From a virus: DNA of 29,140 bases. The stretch covers positions 1-29,140 of IMG/VR virus record IMGVR_UViG_3300047322_000328; one strand, given 5' to 3'. The notes beneath the pieces were generated by a model. It was not told the origin of the DNA and made no database searches. It was given only the letters and a program-made list of their open reading frames with translations. Position numbers and translations under genes: made by a program. Positions 22,601-29,140 of this stretch are shown here, one piece after another (position 1 is the stretch's first letter; every line of letters starts with the position of its first letter).

Positions 22601-25600
22601 CAACGGGAGAAGGACGGCTTGCCCCCGATCCAGACGCCAGTCGAGTTGCCGGATGTACCGGGACCGGGCGGGCCGACACTGGAGGAATTCACCGCACAGA
22701 TGCGGGCGCGACTCGGTGAGGCCGGGCTGAAGCAAGGCGAGAAAACACTGGAGACTGTCGTTGGCACAGCAGAGCGTGGTACTAAGGCGGTAACGGCAAA
22801 CGGGACGGAAGTAGAACTCGCCCATTCTGGGATGCAGAGTTCTGCTGGCAAGACGGTCTCTACGCTTGATGGCGGCCAGATGGATAAGTCGGCAATCGCC
22901 AAAATCGTAGATAAGAACGGCAATGTTCTCTGGGAAAGAGGCCAGCCGTCTACGGCGAAGGGCGCCATCCAGTTCTCCGGCGCCGGCCCGATTCGGGAAT
23001 TCAACATCTCCCTCTTGCCCACGGCGGACCGCAGCACGTTCCTGCACGAGACCGGCCACCTGTTTCTGGAGGTCATGTCCGACCTCGCGGACCAGCCAGC
23101 CGTCGCCGAGGACATGCAGGTCATCCGTGATTGGGTGGGCAACGACGGGACGCCGTTCACCGAGGCGCAGCACGAGCAGTTCGCCCGCGGCATCGAAGCC
23201 TATCTGCTGGAAGGCAAGGCACCCAGCGCGCCGCTCCGGACGGCGTTCGCCCGGTTCCGGACCTGGCTGGTGGCGATCTACCGGGAACTGCGGAACCTGA
23301 ACGTGACCCTGACGCCCGAAGTCCGGTCCACGATGGACCGGCTCCTGGCGAGCGAGGACGAGATCACGGCGGCCCAGCAGGCCCAGCGGTACGAGCCCCT
23401 GAAGCAGGCTGATCTCGGGGCGACAGCGGCAGAATATGCCGCCTACCGCCGGAGCACCGATCGGGCCACGGAAGCCGCCCAGACGGGCCTCGTGGCCGAC
23501 CTACTCAAGGAGGAGCGTCGGGAGTCGACCGCGTTCTGGCAGGCTGAGACGGAACGTACCAGGGCCGCGGTGGCATCGGTGCTGGAGGCCGATCCCGCCT
23601 ATCAGGCGCTCAACTACCTCCAGACTGGCGCGTTGCTGGAAGGGGCCTCCGAGGAGCAGAAACTGGCCTTCTTGGAGACGGAGCCGGTCAAGTTGGACCG
23701 CGGCATCCTGGCCCATCGGTACGGGGAGACGATCCTGACCGAACTGCCCGGTGGCGCCAAGGGCGAGGGGAAGCGTGTCTGGGTGGCCGAGGGCGGGGTG
23801 GATCCGGACGAACTGGCGCCGCACTTCGGGTTCGAGTCCGGCGACGAACTCGTGCAGGCGCTGCTCGAGAAGAAGGGGAAGCCGCTGGACGGCCCGACCG
23901 GAGAGATCGAACGGCAGACCCAGGCGCAGATGCGGGCGAACCACCCCACCCTGCTCGGGGACAGCGCCCGGCTGGCACAGGCGGCCCAGGCCGAGGTGCA
24001 CCGCGGCGAGCAGACGAACGTCCTGCTGACGGAACTCAAGATGCTGGGCAAGCGCCGGGGCCAGCGGTTGCCGCCGAATATCGACGCCGTGCGGGAGCAG
24101 GCGCGAGCGATCGTGGGCCGGAAGTCGGTCCGCGACCTGTCGCCGTCCAGCTACCAGAGTGCCGAGGCACGGAACGCCAAGCTGACCGAGGATGCGCTGG
24201 CGAAGGGTGACTTCGCGGCGGCGGCGGAATTCAAGCGCAAGCAGCTCCTGAACCACCTGGCCTACAAGATTGCCACGGACCTGCAGGAGAAGTCCGCCAA
24301 GTCGGCCGAGTACCTGAACGACATGGGCACCGACCGGGTGACCGCGATGCTCACCAAGGCCGGCGGCAGTTATCTGGAACAGCGAGACAAACTGCTGGAG
24401 CGGTTCGACTTCGCGCGGCGGTCCCTGAAGACGGTCGACCGGAACACGTCGCTGGCGGAGTGGATTGACGAACAGAAGGCACTCGGTCGCCAGCCGCAAA
24501 TCAGCGCCGACCTGCAGGCCGAGGCGTATCGAACGAACTGGAAGAACCTGACGCCGGACCAGTTGTTCGACTTGCGGGACGCCGTGCGGCAGATCGTCCA
24601 CCTCGCCAGGACGAAGAACCTCCTGATCGCCGAGCAGAAGGGTCGCGAGATACAGGCGGCCGTGACGGACATGGCGACGAGTATCATGGGGTTCACCAAG
24701 CATCCGAAGACCGCACCGCTAGGGGCACTGACGGGCAAGGAGCGGCTGGCGGCGAACTTCGATGCGTTCATAGCCTGGCACACGAAGCTCGGCATCATCG
24801 TCCGGAATCTGGATGGCAACCAGGACAACGGAGCCGTGTTCCGCAACTTCCTGGCGCCGATCGAAGAGGCCCAGAACCACGAAGCGACCCGGATGCAGCG
24901 CGAGGGTGCGAAGACGGACGCCATTTTCAAGCGGTACTACACAGCCGCTGAGAACACGACAATGGCGCGGTTCGAGCGGGCCGTCGTACCGGGTGCCGAA
25001 GAGGCCGGGATGCTGTCCCACTGGGACCGTCTCCTGATCGCCCTCAATGCGGGTACGGCCGACAACCTGAAGAAGCTGATCGACGGCTCGACGCTCCGGC
25101 TCACCGAGTCCGGCGTGCAGGCGGTCATCAACTCGCTGGCGAAGCGGGACATGGAGTATGTGCAAGCGATCTGGGACCAGATCGGCTCCTACTGGGAGGA
25201 GATCAAGGCGAAGCAGGAGCGGGTCACCGGCCTCGCCCCGGAGAAGGTTGAGCCCCAGGTGGTGCATACCCGATTCGGTGACTACGCCGGCGGCTACTTC
25301 CCGATCGTGTACGACAGCGAGCGGTCCCCAATCGCCTACGGGCACGAGATGGCGGAGATGGCGGACGTAATGAAGCGGACCGGCTACGGCAACAGCACCA
25401 CCGCCCGCGGGCATACCATCAACCGGGTGGAGAGCGCCGGTATCCCGCTCCGGCTGGACCCGGCCATCATCTACCGGCACCAAATGCAGGTGATCCATGA
25501 CCTGACGCACCACGAGATGCTGATTGACGCCAACCGCCTGCTCCGCCACGAGGAGTTCCGGTCCGCGATCCTGGCGAACGCCGGCCCCAAGGTGTACCGC

Positions 25601-26698
25601 GAGATGCAGTTGATGCTCGGCGACATCGCCACGGGGTCGACCATCCCGATCACGCCGGGCGACCGGCTGACGAGCTGGCTCCGGCAGGGCAGTGTGTCGG
25701 CCATGCTCGGCTGGAACGTGGTGACCGGCCTGATCCACGTCAGCGGACTCGCGAATGGCATCGTCCGTATCGGTGCGGACCGGGTGGCCCAGGGCATGAA
25801 CCAGTGGCTCCGGAGCGGTCCGGCTGGTCAGGAGCATACCTTGGCATGGATTCGGGACAAGTCCGAGTTTATGAACGAGCGGGCCGGGAACATCCAGCGG
25901 GATCTGCGCGAGGCGCTGATCCGGATACAGGCGCCGGGGGTATTCTCGGACGCGAAGGCCAGCTACTACTCGCTGATCGGGAAAGTCGTCCTGATGACCG
26001 ATATCCCGATCTGGCTGGGCGCGTACCAGAAAGCCGTCGACACGCTGAAGCCGGACGACTTCTCCAGCCCCGAGGCGATGGAGCACCATGCCTCGCTGCT
26101 GGCGGACCAAGCGGTGCGCGACTCCAAGGGCGGTGGTCTGCTGGTCGACCAGGCGCGGGTCGAGCGCGGCGGGCAGGGCCAGAAGTTGTGGACGACGTTC
26201 TACACCTACGGCGCGGCGCGGTTCAACCAGAACCGGGAACTGTTGCACCGGACGGACTTCACGAGCCCCAAGTCCGCCGGCGCGTTCATGGTCGACGCCC
26301 TGATGCTGAACGTCGTCCCGATCGTGCTGATCGGTGCCCTGAAGGCGGCACTGAAGGGGCAGGCGCCGGATGAGAAGGAACTGGCGAAGGAGACCGCCGC
26401 CGCGCTGCTGGATCAGTTGATTTACGTGCGCGAACTCGTGCAGCCGATTATGACCGGCGAGTACAAGGGGCCGGCCGGGATGCGGATTATCGGGGCGACG
26501 GCGGACCTCGCCGCGCAGATCGGCCAAAAGAAAGCCGACGCCGCGTTCTGGAAGGCGCTGAACATGGAGGGCGGGCTGCTGTTCCACTACCCGGCACTGC
26601 AGGCCCAACGGTCCGCCCAGGGCGCGTATCTACTATTCTCCGGCAAGACTCAGAACCCGTTCGCCCTCATCTCGGGCGGGCCTACCAAGCCGCACTAG
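19646..26698 (+). CDS. Giant polyvalent ejection protein with zincin-like domain (T7 gp16 position)
   Basis: 2350 residues. The N-terminal region has a helical part, then hydrophobic segments (about residues 219-280, ALARGLLGFARAGAVPGMVGG and neighbours) compatible with membrane insertion. Residues about 545-572 (DLVIPLSQYTAKVAGTPLGDRLMPEIRI) and a block at 1127-1215 (DRSTFLHETGHLFLEVMSDLA through APLRTAFARFRTWLVAIYREL) are typical of phage polyvalent proteins; the latter contains a zincin-type HExxH (His1134-Glu1135-Thr-Gly-His1138). The last 340 residues (RFNQNRELLHRTDFTSPKSAGAFMVDALMLN, VLIGALKAAL) resemble the LPD38-like C-terminal domain. The position after the gp15-like gene fits a transported ejection protein like gp16, with several effector domains. 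Two low-GC islands (22190-22385 and 22741-22920) interrupt it. ATG 19646 overlaps the upstream TAA. Confidence 0.85.
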   Translation: MADDPLQGPVFPPTPPIPTLPKPRPTFSAPRPKPTPAPDDPLQFYDTPTTKAADPAAAAVSFYDQSGNGRLSTSVDLAHTVKPDAHAEALKLADRTGLPIDFISRNIPEVQREADRRDFNADQFRRTSPALADWLQNPDHAMVSGDDHTVLQKLELQIQSIAQAWRQGTVQGDLGDEAVALRAQAARAAGGADNPLTPEQASQLAMIDQAEGYFANESQGQGALAYGVRTTAALARGLLGFARAGAVPGMVGGALAGAAAVAAGQPEAVVPAVKTGIAVGGAAGTYKYAFDQSMGSAFREFSAITDESGRPLDPQIASIASAGVGAVNAALNLVGERVLLKLVPGAEQFLNASPLGVQDAVKMALTKPTFRMALLEAGKSWLHSGTINGALGAAQELVTILGREGAEEASGGTFAPQPAGADVGRVKSGGLAGVVGGLGVGAILSTPRLAMESAAVRNANIVVDQFKALGETVKESKTAERLPSAVQDLVQHAVNTHDAPENVFVDIGRWQTLFQTAPAGAAEEAATQILGSPDQYREAVASGGDLVIPLSQYTAKVAGTPLGDRLMPEIRIRQGDLSQREAEEAAKTMESAAGPVADEAILTPAQKAAQSFQTGMEAQLRDAGASPAEAEAQAAVPTAFFRTLGERVGQNLFDRYRINVARRETIPEAQQPEQPSAAEAPRAVLPEPSPDPVGYKRNVQKYTDAELLRRYEDTHTRFESVYAISQQVGQKGMGTLKDFRQAQKFASLRQGHDSAYLIKLGDELRRRGIDPDQFLYERQQAREAVPSEFDLSPADKAAFDAASERAAIQDEAKGGTVDVARAYKRSILSPDVPFASDATVLFQRKIDPNLRVQIEQYYPEASDQAVNIILKYKGDIAAALNSLPFDDARGTGFKSDKAMLAEELDNLQYDDNGKLREPITLKSNAELLGSEPKGDADGTPAERELFQAWASLDKIDAREGRRTTKPDPAELAVARQRLLDAETNVQREKDGLPPIQTPVELPDVPGPGGPTLEEFTAQMRARLGEAGLKQGEKTLETVVGTAERGTKAVTANGTEVELAHSGMQSSAGKTVSTLDGGQMDKSAIAKIVDKNGNVLWERGQPSTAKGAIQFSGAGPIREFNISLLPTADRSTFLHETGHLFLEVMSDLADQPAVAEDMQVIRDWVGNDGTPFTEAQHEQFARGIEAYLLEGKAPSAPLRTAFARFRTWLVAIYRELRNLNVTLTPEVRSTMDRLLASEDEITAAQQAQRYEPLKQADLGATAAEYAAYRRSTDRATEAAQTGLVADLLKEERRESTAFWQAETERTRAAVASVLEADPAYQALNYLQTGALLEGASEEQKLAFLETEPVKLDRGILAHRYGETILTELPGGAKGEGKRVWVAEGGVDPDELAPHFGFESGDELVQALLEKKGKPLDGPTGEIERQTQAQMRANHPTLLGDSARLAQAAQAEVHRGEQTNVLLTELKMLGKRRGQRLPPNIDAVREQARAIVGRKSVRDLSPSSYQSAEARNAKLTEDALAKGDFAAAAEFKRKQLLNHLAYKIATDLQEKSAKSAEYLNDMGTDRVTAMLTKAGGSYLEQRDKLLERFDFARRSLKTVDRNTSLAEWIDEQKALGRQPQISADLQAEAYRTNWKNLTPDQLFDLRDAVRQIVHLARTKNLLIAEQKGREIQAAVTDMATSIMGFTKHPKTAPLGALTGKERLAANFDAFIAWHTKLGIIVRNLDGNQDNGAVFRNFLAPIEEAQNHEATRMQREGAKTDAIFKRYYTAAENTTMARFERAVVPGAEEAGMLSHWDRLLIALNAGTADNLKKLIDGSTLRLTESGVQAVINSLAKRDMEYVQAIWDQIGSYWEEIKAKQERVTGLAPEKVEPQVVHTRFGDYAGGYFPIVYDSERSPIAYGHEMAEMADVMKRTGYGNSTTARGHTINRVESAGIPLRLDPAIIYRHQMQVIHDLTHHEMLIDANRLLRHEEFRSAILANAGPKVYREMQLMLGDIATGSTIPITPGDRLTSWLRQGSVSAMLGWNVVTGLIHVSGLANGIVRIGADRVAQGMNQWLRSGPAGQEHTLAWIRDKSEFMNERAGNIQRDLREALIRIQAPGVFSDAKASYYSLIGKVVLMTDIPIWLGAYQKAVDTLKPDDFSSPEAMEHHASLLADQAVRDSKGGGLLVDQARVERGGQGQKLWTTFYTYGAARFNQNRELLHRTDFTSPKSAGAFMVDALMLNVVPIVLIGALKAALKGQAPDEKELAKETAAALLDQLIYVRELVQPIMTGEYKGPAGMRIIGATADLAAQIGQKKADAAFWKALNMEGGLLFHYPALQAQRSAQGAYLLFSGKTQNPFALISGGPTKPH
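22190..22385 (+). other. Low-GC island in the giant gene (CUE/UBA-like segment)
   Basis: GC by 60-base block is about 52, 55 and 42%, against about 67% in a flanking block (hand counts). It encodes residues about 849-913. Residues 851-885 read RVQIEQYYPEASDQAVNII then LKYKGDIAAALNSLPF, which has the spacing of CUE/UBA three-helix bundles (MFP-like YYP at 857-859, GD at 874-875 before the last helix, a Leu-rich end). The frame is uninterrupted. Confidence 0.45.
22741..22980 (+). other. Second low-GC island in the giant gene
   Basis: GC blocks are about 53, 58, 50 and 62%, rising to about 67% beyond. It encodes residues about 1033-1111, including EVELAHSGMQSSAGKTVSTLDGG (key part HSGMQSS) and SAIAKIVDKNGNVLWERG. 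The island ends just before the zincin-like block (SLLPTADRSTFLHETGH). The frame is intact. I recognise no family for it. Confidence 0.4.
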
Positions 26699-26707
26699 GG
26701 GGAACGT

Positions 26708-28798
26708 ATGACCGTGACCAGCACGATCCATGAGTCGACGTTCTCGGGCAACAGTTCGGCAACGGACTTCCCGATCACGTTTCCGTTTCTGGACGACACC
26801 GACCTGATCGTCACGCTGACCGACGCGCTCGGGATCGACACCGTGCTCGCGCTGGTCACGCACTATTCGGTGACTGGCGCGGGTGACCCCAGCGGCGGCA
26901 CGGTCACGATGGTCACGGCACCGGCCACTGGCGAGACCATGACGGTGGAACGGCGGTTGCCGTTCACCCAGGAGACCGACCTGCAGAATCAGGGACCGTA
27001 TTTCGCCGAGACGGTCGAGGATGCGCTGGACAAGGTGACGATGTTGACTCAGCAGCTCGTCACCCAGACGCAACTCGACGATGCGGTGGCGACGGCGGTT
27101 GCGGGCGTCGTGGCGGGCACCTTCGATCCGGTCCTGACCGATGGCACCACCGTTGCTCGCACCCTGCAGGTCCGGTTCGGCGATACGCTGCACTCCCGCG
27201 ACTTCACGGGCACAGCCTATGGCGACGACATCGCGGACGCGACCACGAGGATGCAGGCGTGGCTGGATGCGATTCCGGTCGGCGGGATCGGCGTGCTCGA
27301 CCCTTGCGACGTGGCCTACCGGATCTCTCTGGCTCTGACACGTACCCACCCCTGCACCCTGTACATGCACGGGTCGGTGATCCATCAGGTGACCACGAAC
27401 CAGCGCGGGATGTACCTGACCAGCGGCGGGATTCACCTGTTCGGGGCCGATGTGCGCGGCCCCCAGTACGCGATCGCCCGCTCGACCGAGGACGGCATCT
27501 ACTTCTTCGGGGCGGACTCGTCGCACTACCTCGAGGACGTGGTGCTGCGGGACTGCAAGGTGTCCAGTTGGGGGCGTGCTGGCATCAGCCTGAAATATGT
27601 CAGCGACTTCGCGGTCGACAACTGCAAGGCCCAGAATATCGCGGTCCTGGGGATCACCTCGTCGTCGTCCAAGAAGGGCAAGATCGTCCACAACCATGTG
27701 GACACTGTGGGGAGTGGCGTCGACACCTACGGCATCGCCATGACCCGATTCAACAGCGATAGCCTCGTGACGGAACCGCGGAGCGAGGACATCGAGTGCG
27801 CGCATAACCTTGTGGAGAACGTCCCCTTCTGGGAAGGCATCGACACCCACGGTGGCAAGAAGCTCAGCATCGACAACAATGTCATCAAGGGCTGCAAGGT
27901 CGGTATCGCCTTGGTGAATGCCCGCAACCTGGCAGGCGTCGACACCTTCGCCTCCTTGGACTGCTCGGTCAGCCGCAACAAGATTGACTCGCTGGTCTCG
28001 GATGGGTCCAAGAGCCACGGCATCATCATGGCTGGTGTGGACACCGCCGGTGTGGGCACGGCCACCGAGTATGCCACGGGCGGCATCATCGGCAATATCA
28101 TTCGGGGCCACGGAGACCAGTCCAGCAATCTCAGCGGCGGCATTGTGGCCTACGATACACTGGGGCTCGTCGTCCAAGGCAACCTGATTATCGAGCCTGG
28201 CTTCGCGGGCGTCACCCTGTACCACGACAACAAGGGCGCCGAGGTTATCGGCAATACTGTCATCGACCCGTGGTCCTCTGTGGTCACCATCCCGCAGGCG
28301 GTGGCGGTGCGGGCGGGGTACAACACCGCCCAGATCGCGTACAACACCCTGGAGCATGACACGAAGACGGCCACGTACCTGAACGTCCACGGCTCGCGGA
28401 TCGACAGTGATAGCACGTCCGTCATCGACTTCGGCCCGAACAATTTCGCTATCGCAGGGACGGCCCCGTACCATCTCAGCAGTTCCGCGATCGTGACGGT
28501 CATCGAGAAGAAGTCGGTCGGGGCTGACCGCGGGAATAACGCAGCCACCCTAGTCCCGAGCGTGGACGCCTCGACCCAGCGGTGGGCGACGGCGATCACG
28601 GCGGATCGGGCGGTGGCCCTGCCGACCACGAACGCCTATCTCGGGGCGAAGTTCCGCATCGTCCGCACGGCAGCGGCAACGGGAGCGTTCAACCTGAACG
28701 TCGGCACGGGGCCGCTCAAGGCGCTGGCACCTGGAACATGGTGCGAGGTGGAGTTTGATGGATCGGCCTGGCTACTCACTCAATACGGCGCACTCTAA
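26708..28798 (+). CDS. Tail fibre / tailspike with T7-type anchor and beta-helix
   Basis: 696 residues. Residues 1-115 match the T7 gp17-type N-terminal anchor (FPITFPFLDDTDLIVTLTD, YSVTGAGDPSGGTVTM, VERRLPFTQETDLQNQGPYFAETVEDALDKV), which attaches to the tail. A short coiled-coil-like stretch (VTMLTQQLVTQTQLDDAVATAV) leads to a right-handed beta-helix (about 150-600) with repeated strands such as VVLRDCKVSSWG, FAVDNCKAQNI, LSIDNNVIKGC, CSVSRNKIDSL, VVQGNLIIEPG and AEVIGNTVIDP. A C-terminal beta domain (residues about 620-696, ending WCEVEFDGSAWLLTQYGAL) is the usual trimerisation or cap region. It binds and possibly degrades a surface glycan. ATG 26708 follows AGGGGGAAC, a strong ribosome site. 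Confidence 0.9.
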   Translation: MTVTSTIHESTFSGNSSATDFPITFPFLDDTDLIVTLTDALGIDTVLALVTHYSVTGAGDPSGGTVTMVTAPATGETMTVERRLPFTQETDLQNQGPYFAETVEDALDKVTMLTQQLVTQTQLDDAVATAVAGVVAGTFDPVLTDGTTVARTLQVRFGDTLHSRDFTGTAYGDDIADATTRMQAWLDAIPVGGIGVLDPCDVAYRISLALTRTHPCTLYMHGSVIHQVTTNQRGMYLTSGGIHLFGADVRGPQYAIARSTEDGIYFFGADSSHYLEDVVLRDCKVSSWGRAGISLKYVSDFAVDNCKAQNIAVLGITSSSSKKGKIVHNHVDTVGSGVDTYGIAMTRFNSDSLVTEPRSEDIECAHNLVENVPFWEGIDTHGGKKLSIDNNVIKGCKVGIALVNARNLAGVDTFASLDCSVSRNKIDSLVSDGSKSHGIIMAGVDTAGVGTATEYATGGIIGNIIRGHGDQSSNLSGGIVAYDTLGLVVQGNLIIEPGFAGVTLYHDNKGAEVIGNTVIDPWSSVVTIPQAVAVRAGYNTAQIAYNTLEHDTKTATYLNVHGSRIDSDSTSVIDFGPNNFAIAGTAPYHLSSSAIVTVIEKKSVGADRGNNAATLVPSVDASTQRWATAITADRAVALPTTNAYLGAKFRIVRTAAATGAFNLNVGTGPLKALAPGTWCEVEFDGSAWLLTQYGAL

Positions 28799-28812
28799 CC
28801 TAGGATACGCAC

Positions 28813-29109
28813 ATGCCACTCTTCCCTCCTGAGACCGACCCGATCGACAAGGTGTTCGGCGTGCTGCCCCAGACGCTGCTGTCGGGTGCTTCGATCGTGC
28901 TGGACGCCCGCGGCGGGGCGACGCTCACCGTAATCGCGGGCGCTGGCTGCACCGTGACCGTCTCGCGCGTGGACACAGCGGGGGCCGTCGCGAATACCAC
29001 GATCGGCGACTACACCGTCGCGGCCTCGACCATCAACCAGACTCCGGTGGACTGGGCGTACTACCGTCTCACGGCGGCGGGCGGGAACTGCCGGTACTGC
29101 ATCGTGTAG
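28813..29109 (+). CDS. Small beta-rich protein downstream of the tail fibre
   Basis: 98 residues, mostly beta-strand (ASIVLDARGGATLTVIAGAGCTVTVSRVDTAG, WAYYRLTAAGGNCRYCIV). ATG 28813 is placed 7 bases after AGGA. The pattern resembles short phage proteins with a single Ig-like or capping domain found after fibre genes, but I do not recognise a named family. It may be a fibre-associated subunit or chaperone. Four Cys residues, two of them near the C-terminus (CRYC), might stabilise the fold or bind metal. A GGGAGGAAC just after its stop (29109-29117) looks like the ribosome site of a further gene outside the window. Confidence 0.65.
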   Translation: MPLFPPETDPIDKVFGVLPQTLLSGASIVLDARGGATLTVIAGAGCTVTVSRVDTAGAVANTTIGDYTVAASTINQTPVDWAYYRLTAAGGNCRYCIV

Positions 29110-29140
29110 GGAGGAACCCCCGGTCGGTTGTCCGCGAGCC

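Noticed and set aside
24719-28474. Two antisense frames of over 600 codons (24719-26608 and 26633-28474)
   Set aside because: They mirror the giant protein and tail fibre genes, which have clear family motifs on the plus strand; the antisense proteins are His/Arg/Val-rich without domains.
1-29140. tRNA genes, CRISPR arrays or insertion sequences
   Set aside because: No cloverleaf-like sequence, regularly spaced repeats or transposase frame was seen by eye; a dedicated scan would be needed to exclude tRNAs fully.

Overview
The window is the late structural (virion morphogenesis) module of a short-tailed, podovirus-type phage or prophage, read almost entirely left to right on the + strand. The modules are those of the BPP-1 / epsilon15 / T7-like assemblage: small and large terminase, a T7-type head-tail connector portal, a Bbp19-like protein, scaffold, an epsilon15 gp7-like major capsid protein, a Bbp16-like cement protein, tail tubular proteins A and B, a gp13-like protein, internal virion (ejection) proteins, a 2350-residue polyvalent protein and a T7-N-terminus/beta-helix tail fibre. 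No integrase, polymerase, repressor, tRNA, CRISPR or recognisable endolysin is visible. DNA is GC-rich (roughly two thirds in blocks I counted by hand). The host is unknown. A secreted protein with an AAAQ signal-peptide end and a DTTTPP linker resembles secreted proteins of Gemmatimonadota, but this is only a weak hint.

Layout. 1-246: start of a minus-strand gene running off the left edge. 247-573: AT-rich divergent intergenic region. 574-1481: small basic protein and TerS. 1482-1616: junction with a tandem 12-mer and a perfect 7-bp palindrome. 1617-3167: TerL, with strongly G-skewed codon use unlike its neighbours. 3168-3283: a good sigma70-type promoter followed at once by an operator-like inverted repeat. 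3284-7895: small ORF, portal, Bbp19-like, scaffold, major capsid and cement proteins; the capsid and cement genes each have a hairpin just before the ribosome binding site. 7953-13966: accessory block with two tiny membrane proteins, a secreted lectin-like protein and its cytoplasmic paralogue, beta-rich appendage proteins and a beta-helix protein. 13966-19646: tail tube and internal virion proteins. 19646-26698: giant polyvalent protein. 26708-29109: tail fibre and a small companion.

Together the genes package DNA (TerS/TerL/portal), build the shell (scaffold, capsid, cement), build the tail tube (TTPA/TTPB), load ejection proteins into the head (gp13-, gp14-, gp15-like and the giant protein) and recognise or degrade surface glycans (fibre, beta-helix, lectin-like proteins, carbohydrate-binding-like repeats in TTPB). 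From 8258 to 19646 nearly every stop overlaps the next start by 1 or 4 bases, suggesting one translationally coupled late operon.

The most unusual points are the promoter/operator before the portal block, the compositional break at terL, two low-GC islands in the giant protein (one resembling a CUE/UBA-type helical bundle), an HExxH zincin motif in the same protein, two carbohydrate-binding-like repeats inside the tail nozzle protein, and a lectin-like pair of which only one copy is predicted to be secreted.
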